Positions 37,753 through 47,056 of a stretch of 64,000 nt of DNA are shown piece after piece. This stretch comes from an uncultured Opitutia bacterium (GTDB lineage: Bacteria > Verrucomicrobiota > Verrucomicrobiia > Opitutales > Opitutaceae). The stretch is from positions 1-64,000 of the forward strand of contig CAIRTK010000055.1 in assembly GCA_903881475.1 (NCBI GenBank), written 5' to 3'. A program made the position numbers and the translations under genes. Numbering within the stretch: the first letter of the stretch is position 1; the number at the start of each line of letters is the position of its first letter. Under the pieces are notes generated by a model that had not been told where the DNA came from, made no database searches, and was given only the letters and a program-made list of their open reading frames with translations.

Positions 37753-38382
37753 ATGCCCAATCTTCGCCAGCTTCTCGCCGCGCATGCGCCGCTGCTGCTC
37801 ATCGATGCCGCCTCGGCCCGGATCCAGGTCGGCCTGCTGGGCGCCAGCGTTCCCGCCCGCTGGGCCGGCTCCGATGAAGAGTCCGGCGTGGGCGTGTTTC
37901 GCTGCCTTGAGCAACTCGGCGTCCAGCCCGGCGAGCCCGGAGCGTTTGTTTACTGCGACGGACCCGGTTCGGTGCTGGGCGTCCGCACGGTCGCCATGGC
38001 CCTGCGCACCTGGACCATGCTCAAGCCCCGGCCGGTATACGCCTATCACAGCCTGGCCTTGGTCGCGCATGCCCTCGGCCGGCCTGAGATCCACCTCATC
38101 GCCGATGCCCGGCGCGACTCTTGGCATTGCCTGGCGATGGGCGAAGGCCTGCGCCGTGTGACCACGGCGGAATTGGCCGGTAAGCAGCTGGTGATGCCGG
38201 CCGGCTTCCGCCACTGGACACCCCTTCCTGCCGGCGTCGCCCACACCCCCTACGCGGTTGCTGAACTGCTACCCGGGACGCTGGAGCAGGAATTATTTCG
38301 CGCCGTCGAGGCTCCGGATGCATTCTTGCACGACGAACCCAGCTACGTCACATGGACGCCCCAAATTCACCGCGCCCCGTGA
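37753..38382 (+). CDS. tsaB: TsaB-like protein (t6A tRNA modification)
   Basis: This 209-residue ASKHA-fold protein has the opening LLLIDAASARIQVGLLG and the family's glycine motif CDGPGSVLGVRTVAMALRTW. TsaB partners TsaD and TsaE in making threonylcarbamoyl-adenosine at position 37 of ANN-decoding tRNAs. The central motif differs from the usual GPGSFTGLR, so the protein is a divergent member. It overlaps the alanine racemase gene by up to 31 bases. It is divergent from tig. Confidence 0.72.
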   Translation: MPNLRQLLAAHAPLLLIDAASARIQVGLLGASVPARWAGSDEESGVGVFRCLEQLGVQPGEPGAFVYCDGPGSVLGVRTVAMALRTWTMLKPRPVYAYHSLALVAHALGRPEIHLIADARRDSWHCLAMGEGLRRVTTAELAGKQLVMPAGFRHWTPLPAGVAHTPYAVAELLPGTLEQELFRAVEAPDAFLHDEPSYVTWTPQIHRAP

Positions 38383-39533
38383 GCACGACGCCCCATTCCG
38401 GCCTGCCCCTGCGCTGCTGGGCGGAAATCGACCTCGCCGCCTTGGAGCGCAACCTGCGTCTGATCCGTGCATCGCTTCCCGCGCACATCCGTTATGTCGC
38501 AGTGGTGAAGGCCGACGCCTACGGTCACGGCCTTCACCAGACCGCTGCACGGCTCATGCATGCCGGAGCCGACCTGTTTGCCGTGGCCACGCTGGCCGAA
38601 GCGGCGGCCGTGCGGGAGCTGGGGCCGGGCTGGCCCGTACTCCTGCTCAGTCCCTTGCTGCCGGAGGAAGACCGGTATCTCGCCGAGTACGACCTCGCGG
38701 CAACCGTCTCGACCGCGGAGGAGGTCGTCCGTTTTGAGGCGGTGGGCCGCGCTGCCGGCCGGCCGGTCGCCGTACATTTGAAAATCGACACCGGCATGGG
38801 CCGGCTCGGCGTCTGGCATGAGCAGGCTCCGGAACTTTTCCGCAAGATCGCCGCGGCCCCGCACCTGAAGCTGGCCGGGGTATTCACGCATTTCGCCAGT
38901 CCGGACGATGACGCGGCGTTCACCGCCGAGCAGCGCCGGCGTTTCCTTGCGGCCCTGGCCGCCTGCGAAGGCATCCGGCTCAACGAGCTGTTCGTCCATG
39001 CCGACAACAGCTCCGGCCTTGAGACGATGCCGGGCGCCAGCCCGTTCAATGCCGTGCGCGTGGGCCTGCTCCAGTTTGGCATCCTGCCCCACCCCAATTC
39101 CCTTCTCTCCCAGGTCCATACCGAACCGGTCCTAAGTTTCCGGACCCGCGTCGGTATCGTCAAGACGCTGCCCCGCGGTACCACCATCAGCTACGGCCGG
39201 ACATACACGCTCACCCGCGACACCACCCTGGCCGTGCTCTGTGCTGGCTACGGCGATGGGATTCCTCGCGCCGTCAGCAACCGTGCCCAGGTGCTGATCG
39301 GCGGACAGCGCTGTCCGGTGCTCGGCCGCGTGACGATGGACCAGACGATTGTCGACGTCACCGGAGTAGCGGATGTCCAATGCGGCGATGAAGCCGTGCT
39401 GATCGGCCGTCAGCGGGGCGCCGAAATCTCAATCACCGAGTTCAGCCGCTGGGCCGACACGATTCCGTGGGAAACCCTCTGCTCTGTGTCCAAGCGCGTG
39501 CCCCGGCTTTATCGCACCGCCCTTGGGGTTTAA
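38352..39533 (+). CDS. alr: Alanine racemase
   Basis: PLP enzyme making D-alanine for peptidoglycan; 393 residues. The PLP lysine is in VVKADAYGHG, the catalytic Tyr of the second subunit side in CAGYGDGIPR, and VTMDQTIVDV is the conserved C-terminal segment. HADNSSG replaces the usual H-x-ANS motif. ATG 38352 overlaps tsaB by 31 bases. GTG 38379 would instead overlap its stop by four bases, giving a cleaner coupling, and removes only nine unconserved residues. Confidence 0.95.
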   Translation: MDAPNSPRPVSTTPHSGLPLRCWAEIDLAALERNLRLIRASLPAHIRYVAVVKADAYGHGLHQTAARLMHAGADLFAVATLAEAAAVRELGPGWPVLLLSPLLPEEDRYLAEYDLAATVSTAEEVVRFEAVGRAAGRPVAVHLKIDTGMGRLGVWHEQAPELFRKIAAAPHLKLAGVFTHFASPDDDAAFTAEQRRRFLAALAACEGIRLNELFVHADNSSGLETMPGASPFNAVRVGLLQFGILPHPNSLLSQVHTEPVLSFRTRVGIVKTLPRGTTISYGRTYTLTRDTTLAVLCAGYGDGIPRAVSNRAQVLIGGQRCPVLGRVTMDQTIVDVTGVADVQCGDEAVLIGRQRGAEISITEFSRWADTIPWETLCSVSKRVPRLYRTALGV

Positions 39534-39578
39534 GCTCGGGGCCGGGAAACCGCCGCGACCGCGCGGCGTCTTAGCGGC

Positions 39579-41072
39579 ATGAATCTCACCCTCGCCGCAG
39601 CCGACGCCTGGCAGCCCCTGCCCGCGGCCGAGTGGAATGCCGAGGCCGCCCGCCATCTGCTCCGGCGGGCCGGTTGGAGCGCCCTGCCCGCCGATGTCAA
39701 CAGTGCCACCGGCGACGGGCTCGCCGCCACCCTGGACCGTCTCTTTCCCCCGCAGCCGCCATTGTTTCCCGAGCCCACGCTGATCGCCAATCTGAGGGAG
39801 GATGCGCCCGGGATCGCCCGCAGGCTGATCGCCGCCCCCGAAGGCATCGATCGGAAATTCCTGCTCCGGGAGGCCCGCGAGCGGGTGCAACTGGCCGTTC
39901 AGGACATGAGTCTGAAATGGCTGCAATACGCGGCCCAGCCCCAGACTGCGGCCTTCGCCAAGTGGGTGCTGTTCCTGAGCGACGTCTACGTCGTCGGCAT
40001 CGACAAGGTCAAAAATCCCGCGCTGGTCTGGCAGCACTTTGACCTGCTCGCCCACAATTCCCTCGGCTCCGCCCCGGCGCTGGCCAAGGCCGTCTCCCGG
40101 TCCCCCGCCATGGTCGTCTATCTCGACCTGAACCAGAACCGGCGCGGCGCCCCCAACGAGAACTTTGCCCGGGAACTTTTCGAACTATTCCTCTTGGGCG
40201 AGGGCAACTACACGGAAGCCGACATCAAGGAATCCGCGCGGGCCTTCACGGGCTACCGCCAGCAATTCGGCGTGTTTCGCCAGGTGCCGAACCAGCACGA
40301 CCCCGGCATCAAGACGATCTTCGGCCACACGGGCAGCTTCACCGGCGATGACGTGATCGATCTCGCCTTCAAGCTGCCCGCGGCCGGGGCCTTCCTGCCC
40401 CATGAGATGGTGAAATTCTATCTCTCCGACACGCCGCTGCCACCGGAGTACCTCCTGACCTTGGGTGCGGGCTGGCGCTCAGGCGGCTACAATCTCGGCG
40501 ACCTTGCCCGGCGCTTTTTCGGCAGCCGGATGTTTTTTGCCCCGGAATTCCGCGGTGATTTCATCAAGAGTCCCGTGCAGTTTTACCTCGGCCTGGTCCA
40601 GGATCTTGGCCTCAGCATCACGCCTTTGCCCCGGCAGGTGCTGGTACCGCTCCGGCAGATGGGCCAGATGCTGTTCAATCCGCCCAATGTCCGCGGCTGG
40701 GTCGGCGGCCGTACCTGGATCAATTCCGCCACCCTCGGGGTGCGCCGCCAGCTCGTCGAATCCCTCTTTTCCCCGCTCGACGAGGACGCGCTCAACGCCG
40801 ACGAGCAGGTTGAACTCTCCGCCGCCCGGGCGGCCGGCGCCGGCAATTTCCGCGTCAGCGATGAACGGCTGGCACCGCTTGCCGGGCTCGACCCGGCGGC
40901 GGCGACCGCGCAGCTGCTGGCCGATTTCCTCGCCCTTCCCGCCGCGCCCGAGTTCCGTGAAAGCGTCCGGCAATTCCTCGCGGCTGACTCCGCCGGCGGA
41001 TCGCACCGGCTGCATCTCCTGCGCCGCGCCATGGTCACCCTGCTCCAGTCACCCGAGTATCAACTCTGCTGA
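39579..41072 (+). CDS. DUF1800 family protein
   Basis: A 497-residue protein with the DUF1800 landmarks: AARHLLRRAGW near the N-terminus, NENFARELFELFLLGEGNYTE in the middle, and FNPPNVRGWVGGRTWINS toward the end. The family is abundant in Planctomycetes and Verrucomicrobia and nearly always lies beside a DUF1501 gene, as it does here with an eight-base gap. The function is unknown; a joint role in export or surface polymer handling is speculation. Confidence 0.92.
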   Translation: MNLTLAAADAWQPLPAAEWNAEAARHLLRRAGWSALPADVNSATGDGLAATLDRLFPPQPPLFPEPTLIANLREDAPGIARRLIAAPEGIDRKFLLREARERVQLAVQDMSLKWLQYAAQPQTAAFAKWVLFLSDVYVVGIDKVKNPALVWQHFDLLAHNSLGSAPALAKAVSRSPAMVVYLDLNQNRRGAPNENFARELFELFLLGEGNYTEADIKESARAFTGYRQQFGVFRQVPNQHDPGIKTIFGHTGSFTGDDVIDLAFKLPAAGAFLPHEMVKFYLSDTPLPPEYLLTLGAGWRSGGYNLGDLARRFFGSRMFFAPEFRGDFIKSPVQFYLGLVQDLGLSITPLPRQVLVPLRQMGQMLFNPPNVRGWVGGRTWINSATLGVRRQLVESLFSPLDEDALNADEQVELSAARAAGAGNFRVSDERLAPLAGLDPAAATAQLLADFLALPAAPEFRESVRQFLAADSAGGSHRLHLLRRAMVTLLQSPEYQLC

Positions 41073-41080
41073 TCACCACC

Positions 41081-42337
41081 ATGTCCAAGAATTCCTCCAC
41101 GCCGCTTTTTCCCACCACCCGCCGTGAATTCCTCCAGCTCTCGAGCCGCGGGATCGGGCTGCTGGCCTTCAGCCGGTTTGCTCCGGCCTTTCTCGTCAAC
41201 TCTGCCCTCGCCTCGACCCCATCGCCCGAAACCGGCCGGTCCATCCTCGTGCTTGTCCAGCTCGCCGGCGGCAACGACGGGCTGAACACCCTCGTGCCCT
41301 TCGAGGATTCCAATTATTACCGGCTCCGGCCTACCCTCGGCATTGCCAAGGAACGGGTGCTCCGCCTCAGCGATACCCATGGGCTCCATCCCTCCTGCGC
41401 CGCACTGGCCGGCCTCTTCCACGAGGGCAAACTCGCCATCGTCCAGAACGTCGGCTACCCCAACCCCAACCGGAGCCACTTCCGTTCCACGGAAATCTGG
41501 GAGACCGCGAGCAGCAGCAACGAGTTTCTCGCCGACGGCTGGATCGGCCGCTTCATGGACAATGCCTGTGCGGGCCAGCCGGCCGGCGCTCACGATCCCG
41601 TCGGCATCCATCTCAGCAACGGCGTGCCGCAGTCCTTTCTCAGCGCCCACGACCACCCGACCTTTGGTCTGCTACCCGGGGCGGGCAACCACCGCGAGAA
41701 CGAGGAAAACCGCCGCCTGCTCGAATCCCTCGTCAGCCAGCCCGGGGCCGCGGAGAACGACAGCGCCACCTTTCTCAAGCACACGCTGATGGACTCGCTC
41801 GTCACAGAACGGAAAGTCCAGCAGGTCCTGGGCGGCTACCAGCCGTCCACGCCATATCCCGGCAACGGCTTCGCGGCCTCGCTGCGCAACATCGCCGCGC
41901 TCATCGCCTCGGGCCTGCCCACGCGCGTCTATTTCGTCTCGCTCAGCGGATTCGACACGCACAGCAACCAGGCCAACCAGCAGGCCAGTCTGCTCACCAC
42001 GCTCTCCACCGGACTCGCCGCCTTCCAGAAGGACCTGGAGCTGCACCGGCTCGACGGGCAGGTCGCCACCATGACGTTCTCCGAGTTCGGCCGACGCCCG
42101 AGCGAAAACCAAAGCCGCGGCACCGACCACGGCACCGCCGCGCCCCTCTTTGTCATGGGCTCGCGGATCAAGGGCGGCCTCCACGGCACCGCCCCGGCCC
42201 TCAACCTGGCACACAACCAGGACCTTACTTTCAGCACCGATTTCCGCAGCGTCTACGCCACCATGCTTGACCGCTGGCTGGGCTGCCCGTCCGCCGCGGT
42301 CCTCGGGTCAAAATTCACCAACCTGCCGATCGTCTGA
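41081..42337 (+). CDS. DUF1501 family protein with Tat-type signal
   Basis: A 418-residue protein with a twin-arginine leader (TTRREFLQLSS, then a hydrophobic stretch and ALAS). The DUF1501 core resembles a sulfatase/alkaline phosphatase-like fold: LVQLAGGNDGLNTLVP, NPNRSHFRSTEIWE, SGFDTHSNQ, TFSEFGRRPSEN and GTDHGTAAP. Export by Tat suggests cytoplasmic folding, perhaps with a metal. Partner of the DUF1800 gene upstream. A palindromic element starts three bases after the stop. Confidence 0.92.
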   Translation: MSKNSSTPLFPTTRREFLQLSSRGIGLLAFSRFAPAFLVNSALASTPSPETGRSILVLVQLAGGNDGLNTLVPFEDSNYYRLRPTLGIAKERVLRLSDTHGLHPSCAALAGLFHEGKLAIVQNVGYPNPNRSHFRSTEIWETASSSNEFLADGWIGRFMDNACAGQPAGAHDPVGIHLSNGVPQSFLSAHDHPTFGLLPGAGNHRENEENRRLLESLVSQPGAAENDSATFLKHTLMDSLVTERKVQQVLGGYQPSTPYPGNGFAASLRNIAALIASGLPTRVYFVSLSGFDTHSNQANQQASLLTTLSTGLAAFQKDLELHRLDGQVATMTFSEFGRRPSENQSRGTDHGTAAPLFVMGSRIKGGLHGTAPALNLAHNQDLTFSTDFRSVYATMLDRWLGCPSAAVLGSKFTNLPIV

Positions 42338-42339
42338 GA

Positions 42340-42410
42340 GGTAGGGCGAATCCTCCGGAAGAACCGAACTCTGACCGCGTTGACGGCTCATCCGGAGGAT
42401 TCGCCCCACC
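42340..42410. repeat. Palindromic element, GGTAGGGCG family
   Basis: Twenty-base arms at 42340-42359 and 42391-42410 are reverse complements with a single mismatch (GGTAGGGCGAATCCTCCGGA on the left), separated by 31 bases. It lies between convergent genes and could terminate transcription in both directions, although no T-run is present. Confidence 0.85.
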
Positions 42411-42456
42411 CAACCGGCGTTGGCCAAAAGCCCCCAGCCCTGACGCTGTCTGCGCC

Positions 42457-43824
42457 TTATTTCCCGATGCCGTAGGTCCGGAAACCGAGGGCGGTCAGCT
42501 TCGTCAGGTCCAGGATGTTGCGGCCATCGAAGATGAAGGCCGGCTTGTGCATCGTCCCGAGGATCTTCGCGTAATCGAGTTTCTTGAATTCATCCCACTC
42601 CGTCACCACGGCGATCGCATGCGCCCCGTCGGCCGCCTCGTAGGCGCTCTTAGCCACCGTTAGGCGGGCGTCTTCCTTGCCCTTGCCGAGCACATCCCGG
42701 CGGATCTCGTCGACCGGCACCTGCGGGTCGTACACCACCACGTTCGCCTGTTCCGCCAGCAGGTCCCGGCAGACCGCGATGGCCGCCGACTCGCGCGTGT
42801 CATTGGTGTCCTTCTTGAAGGCAAAGCCCAGCACCGCGATTTTCTTGTCGGCCACCGTGTTGAAGAGCGCGCGCACGATCTTCGTCGCAAACCGGCGCTT
42901 CTGCCAGTCGTTCATCCTCACCACGCCGTCCCAGTAGGCTGCGACCTCCGGCAACCCGAAATGCTCGCAGAGATACACCAGGTTGAGGATATCCTTCTGG
43001 AAACAGGAGCCACCGAAGCCCACCGAGGCCTTCAGAAATTTCGGTCCGATGCGCGAATCCTTGCCGATCGCATTGGCAACCTCGTCGACATCCGCCCCCG
43101 TGGCCTCGCATAACGCCGAGATGGAATTGATCGAGGAGATGCGCTGGGCGAGGAACGCGTTCGCCACCAGCTTTGACAGCTCGGACGACCAGAGATTCGT
43201 GGTGATGATGCGCTCGCGCGGCACCCACCGGGCATAGACGTCGACCAAGGTCTGCATCGCCTGCTCCCCGCCCGGCGTGCGTTCGCCGCCGATCAGCACG
43301 CGGTCGGGCATCTGCAGGTCCGCCACCGCCGTGCCTTCCGCGAGGAATTCCGGGTTCGAGAGTACCTCGAATTTTATGCCGCGCGCGTTGGCGGCCAGGA
43401 TGTCCTTGATCGTTTCCGCAGTCTTCACCGGGATCGTCGATTTTTCGACGATGATCTTCGGACCCGTCGCCACCTCGGCGATCGTGCGGGCCACCGACTC
43501 GATGAAACGCAGGTCCGCAGCCCGGCCGGCCCCCACGCCATAGGTCTTCGTCGGGGTATTCACCGCCACGAAAATGATATCGGCTGCCTTGATGGCCCCG
43601 ATCACATCGGTGGAAAAATGCAGGTTTTTGCCACGGGTCTGCTGCACGACGTCATCGAGCCCCGGTTCGTAGATCGGCAGCGTGCCCGAATTCCAAGCGG
43701 CAATCCGGGTCGCGTTCATGTCCACGACTCTCACTTCGACATCCGGGGCCTTCAGGGCGATCATCGCCATGGTGGGACCACCGACATAACCGGCTCCGAT
43801 GCAGCAAATTTTCATGCGAAACAT
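42457..43824 (-). CDS. ugd: UDP-glucose 6-dehydrogenase
   Basis: NAD-dependent oxidation of UDP-glucose to UDP-glucuronate, a precursor for capsule and lipopolysaccharide. About 455 residues with the N-terminal Rossmann motif [12 protein letters not shown], the VAVNTPT segment, the catalytic Cys in [10 protein letters not shown], and the C-terminal domain starting [18 protein letters not shown]. The sequence resembles the animal/plant-type enzyme more than the short enterobacterial one. A GGGAGG seven bases before ATG 43824 supports this start over ATG 43815. Confidence 0.93.
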   Translation of the reverse strand: MFRMKICCIGAGYVGGPTMAMIALKAPDVEVRVVDMNATRIAAWNSGTLPIYEPGLDDVVQQTRGKNLHFSTDVIGAIKAADIIFVAVNTPTKTYGVGAGRAADLRFIESVARTIAEVATGPKIIVEKSTIPVKTAETIKDILAANARGIKFEVLSNPEFLAEGTAVADLQMPDRVLIGGERTPGGEQAMQTLVDVYARWVPRERIITTNLWSSELSKLVANAFLAQRISSINSISALCEATGADVDEVANAIGKDSRIGPKFLKASVGFGGSCFQKDILNLVYLCEHFGLPEVAAYWDGVVRMNDWQKRRFATKIVRALFNTVADKKIAVLGFAFKKDTNDTRESAAIAVCRDLLAEQANVVVYDPQVPVDEIRRDVLGKGKEDARLTVAKSAYEAADGAHAIAVVTEWDEFKKLDYAKILGTMHKPAFIFDGRNILDLTKLTALGFRTYGIGK

Positions 43825-43884
43825 CACTTTGCCTCCCGGCGGGGCAAATCCAAGGACGATTTTGCGGCCCGCAGGTCTGGCCGC

Positions 43885-43919
43885 AAAAAAGCCCGGGCAG
43901 GACGGTGCCGGCCCGGGCT
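43885..43919 (-). terminator. Rho-independent terminator downstream of ftsH
   Basis: On the minus strand the nine-base stem AGCCCGGGC/GCCCGGGCT with a 12-base loop is followed by TTTTT, 17 bases after the ftsH stop. Confidence 0.88.
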
Positions 43920-43935
43920 GAAAATCGTGCTCCGG

Positions 43936-45954
43936 TCAGGCCGGTGAGGGCGTGGGCGCCGGCAGCCCGTCGATCGCACCGGCACTCGCCGCCTTCTCGC
44001 TGGCCCGTTTCTCCATCGCCTTCGCGTCGCTCTTGCCCATGGCTTCGCGCACCACGGGTGACTGGATCTCGCCGTGCTTCAGGATTTCAAGGACATGCTT
44101 GCCCTCGATGGTCTCGTGCTCCAGCAGGGCCATCGCGATCTTGTCCAGCGCGGAGCGGTGCTCGGTGATGATCTGCTGCGAGCGCTTGTACTGGGTGCTG
44201 ATGATCTCGCTGACCGCAGCGTCGATCCGGCGGGCCGTGTCCTCGCTGAGATGGGTGGACCGCGTGATATCGCGGCCCAGAAACACGGTGTCCTGATTCT
44301 CGCCAAGGGCCACGGGGCCCAGATCGCTCATCCCGTAGTCGCAGACCATGGAACGGGCGACGCGGGTCGCGTGCTTGATGTCGCCATAGGCGCCATTGCT
44401 GATGTCGCCCGTCACCATTTCTTCGGCAATCCGGCCGCCCATCGCCATCGCGATCTCATCGAGCAGCTTTTTCTTCGGCCGGGTCAGGATGTCCTTCGTG
44501 GGGAAATAAGTCGTGCTGCCGAGGCTCTGGCCCCGCGGGATGATGGTGACCTTGTGCACCGGCACCGTGCCGTCATCGAGGATGGCCTGGACCACCGCGT
44601 GCCCGGCCTCGTGCCAGGCGATCAGCCGCTTCTCACCGTCGTCCATGACGCGGCGGCGTTCGCGACCCCAGAGGACCTTGTCCCGGGCGTCGCCGATATC
44701 AACCATCTCGACCTTCTTCTTGTCGCGCCGGGCGGCGAGCAGCGCCGACTCGTTGAGGAGATTCGCCAGCTCCGCGCCAGACAGGCCGGGCGTGCCGCGG
44801 GCAATGGACGCGAGGTCGACATTCTCGGCCAGGCTGATCTTGCGGGCATGCACGCGCAGGATTTGTTCGCGGCCGACCAAGTCGGGAAGATCAACGTAGA
44901 TCTGACGGTCAAAACGGCCTGGGCGCAGCAGCGCACTGTCGAGCACATCGGGGCGGTTGGTCGCCGCGATGATGATGACCCCCTCGGTCGTGTCGAAGCC
45001 GTCCATCTCGACGAGGAGCGAGTTGAGTGTCTGCTCGCGCTCGTCGTTGCCGCCGCCAAGTCCGGCACCGCGCTGGCGGCCGACAGCGTCGATTTCGTCG
45101 ATAAAGATGATGCACGGGGCGCTCTTGCGGCCCTGTTCGAACATGTCGCGCACGCGGCTCGCGCCGACGCCCACGAACATTTCCACGAAGTCGGATCCGG
45201 AGATACTGAAGAACGGCACGTCGGCCTCGCCCGCCACGGCCTTGGCCAGCAGCGTCTTGCCGGTGCCCGGGGGACCGACCATCAGGATGCCCTTCGGGAT
45301 CTTGCCGCCCATCTTGGTGAACTTCTTCGGGTCCTTCAAAAATTCTACCACCTCGCTGACCTCTTCCTTGGCCTCGTCGCAACCGGCGACGTCGGCAAAG
45401 GTGATCTTGTCCCGGTCCCGCGTCAGCAGCTTGGCCCGGCTCTTGCCGAAACTCAGCGCGCCCTTGCCCGCCTGCCGCAGCTGGCGGATGAACAGGAAAT
45501 AAAGCAGCCCGATGATCAGCAGGAAAGGAATCACCTGGACGGCGATCGTCGAGAGCAGCGTCGTCGCCGGCTGCTCGGTGAAGGCCTTCGATTTCTGCAG
45601 GCGCTCGGAATTCGAGTCGGTCAGCCGGCCCGCCGCGCGGAACTGGTTGGTAACACCCCGGTCGCTTTCGAGCGAGCGGTCTTTCGTGGTCTCACCCGTG
45701 ATGACGACCCAATCGCGGCCGCCGGACCCGTCCGGCCGGATGACGCCTTCGCGCACCTTGCCTTGCTCGGCCAGATCGACCACGTCCTGAATCTTCAGGG
45801 TCGCGGGCGAAGTAAGGCGGCCCGGGGCGAAGAAAAGGACGGAAATCGTCACCAGAACGATCACCAGCCAGATCACGAGCATCTTCGGCTGAAAACGATC
45901 CGGGGGCATGTTCTTGAGTGGACGGCGCTTCTTGTTGTTATCAGGGTCGGGCAT
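43936..45954 (-). CDS. ftsH: ATP-dependent zinc metalloprotease FtsH
   Basis: 672-residue membrane AAA+ protease. Two transmembrane segments (about 25-43 and 134-156) bracket a periplasmic domain. Walker A is GPPGTGKT (227-234), Walker [11 protein letters not shown], the second region of homology [20 protein letters not shown], and the zinc motif HEAGH (448-452). It degrades unassembled membrane proteins and regulatory proteins. Last gene of the minus-strand run GT9-serS-tilS-ftsH; tilS next to ftsH is a widespread arrangement. Confidence 0.97.
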   Translation of the reverse strand: MPDPDNNKKRRPLKNMPPDRFQPKMLVIWLVIVLVTISVLFFAPGRLTSPATLKIQDVVDLAEQGKVREGVIRPDGSGGRDWVVITGETTKDRSLESDRGVTNQFRAAGRLTDSNSERLQKSKAFTEQPATTLLSTIAVQVIPFLLIIGLLYFLFIRQLRQAGKGALSFGKSRAKLLTRDRDKITFADVAGCDEAKEEVSEVVEFLKDPKKFTKMGGKIPKGILMVGPPGTGKTLLAKAVAGEADVPFFSISGSDFVEMFVGVGASRVRDMFEQGRKSAPCIIFIDEIDAVGRQRGAGLGGGNDEREQTLNSLLVEMDGFDTTEGVIIIAATNRPDVLDSALLRPGRFDRQIYVDLPDLVGREQILRVHARKISLAENVDLASIARGTPGLSGAELANLLNESALLAARRDKKKVEMVDIGDARDKVLWGRERRRVMDDGEKRLIAWHEAGHAVVQAILDDGTVPVHKVTIIPRGQSLGSTTYFPTKDILTRPKKKLLDEIAMAMGGRIAEEMVTGDISNGAYGDIKHATRVARSMVCDYGMSDLGPVALGENQDTVFLGRDITRSTHLSEDTARRIDAAVSEIISTQYKRSQQIITEHRSALDKIAMALLEHETIEGKHVLEILKHGEIQSPVVREAMGKSDAKAMEKRASEKAASAGAIDGLPAPTPSPA

Positions 45955-46000
45955 GGGAAATTGGATCAGGATGGGAAGGTGGATGTTCCCGTCTCATAAG

Positions 46001-47056
46001 TCAATTGGCCCGGCGGTGGAATCGGCGCGATTTTTTCCCGCTAAAGGCATGGTGCAGCCGGCCATTTCCGATCACCGCAAATCCATCCGTCCCGAGACTT
46101 TGCCGGGTGGCGCGTCCGTGCATCACATCCTGCAGCAAGGTATCAAAGGCCTGGCGGGAAATCCTGACCGCTCCCGGCTGGACCAGCAGCCAGCGATGCA
46201 ACGCCCGCCGCACCAAGGCCCGGGGCTTGCGGGCCAGCCTGTGCAAATTCAGCGAGCCGTCCGCCCTCATTGGCCGCAGTTCCGTCAGCCACGCTTCCAG
46301 GGCCGCATCGTCCTCCTCCAGCAGTTCCCGCGACCGGGCCGCCCCGGCCAGTGCATCGCGCTCCGCGGCCTGCTGCCAGGCGGGCAGGACGTCGCGGCGC
46401 ACGCGGTTGCGCAGATAGTAGCGACGCGCATTCGTCCCATCCTCCCGCCAGGTCGCGCCAGCCCGCCGCAGCGCTGCCACGATCTCCGATTTCTTTAACG
46501 TCAGCAGCGGACGCAAGTGCACCCGGGCCCGGGGCATGGCATGCACGGGCCGCGGAGCCGCCAGACCCGCCGTCCCGCTCCCGCGTGCCAGCCGCATAAA
46601 AATTGTCTCCGCAATGTCATCCTGCTGGTGGCCGCACCACAGCGCTCGCGCGTGCCGGTCGAAGAATGCATGCCGGGCGGTTCGCGCCTCCGCCTCGCTG
46701 GCCCCGGGGTGCGACTCCTTCCATTCGCCCTCGCTCAGTCTGACCCCCAGCGCCCGGCAGACCCGCCGGCAAAACCCGGCGTCCTTCCGCGATTCCGCCC
46801 CGCGTAGCCGGTGGTTGAAATGCAGCGCCCGCAGCTGCGCGCGGCGCTTGGGCCAGTGCGCCCAGACTAGCAGGAGCAGGCACAGGGAATCGGCGCCACC
46901 GGAGAACGCCACCGACCAGGTGCTCCTTCGGGACGAGGCCCGGGCCCATGCCAGCACCGTCGGGTGCAGCCGGTCCGGCGGCAGCGCGCCGGCCAGTTTC
47001 GCGGCACAGTGCGCCCAGCGAACCCCGGCCGTGGCGCCTGCTCGTTTCCGGGTCAC
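46001..47056 (-). CDS. tilS: tRNA(Ile)-lysidine synthase
   Basis: 351-residue N-type ATP pyrophosphatase. The PP-loop SGGADS is at 52-57, with RALHFNHRLRG, CGHQQDDIAETIFMRLARGSG and REDGTNARRYYLRNRVRRDVLP as further TilS signatures. It converts C34 of tRNA-Ile(CAU) to lysidine, making AUA readable, which is essential. The start overlaps the serS stop by four bases. Confidence 0.94.
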   Translation of the reverse strand: MTRKRAGATAGVRWAHCAAKLAGALPPDRLHPTVLAWARASSRRSTWSVAFSGGADSLCLLLLVWAHWPKRRAQLRALHFNHRLRGAESRKDAGFCRRVCRALGVRLSEGEWKESHPGASEAEARTARHAFFDRHARALWCGHQQDDIAETIFMRLARGSGTAGLAAPRPVHAMPRARVHLRPLLTLKKSEIVAALRRAGATWREDGTNARRYYLRNRVRRDVLPAWQQAAERDALAGAARSRELLEEDDAALEAWLTELRPMRADGSLNLHRLARKPRALVRRALHRWLLVQPGAVRISRQAFDTLLQDVMHGRATRQSLGTDGFAVIGNGRLHHAFSGKKSRRFHRRAN

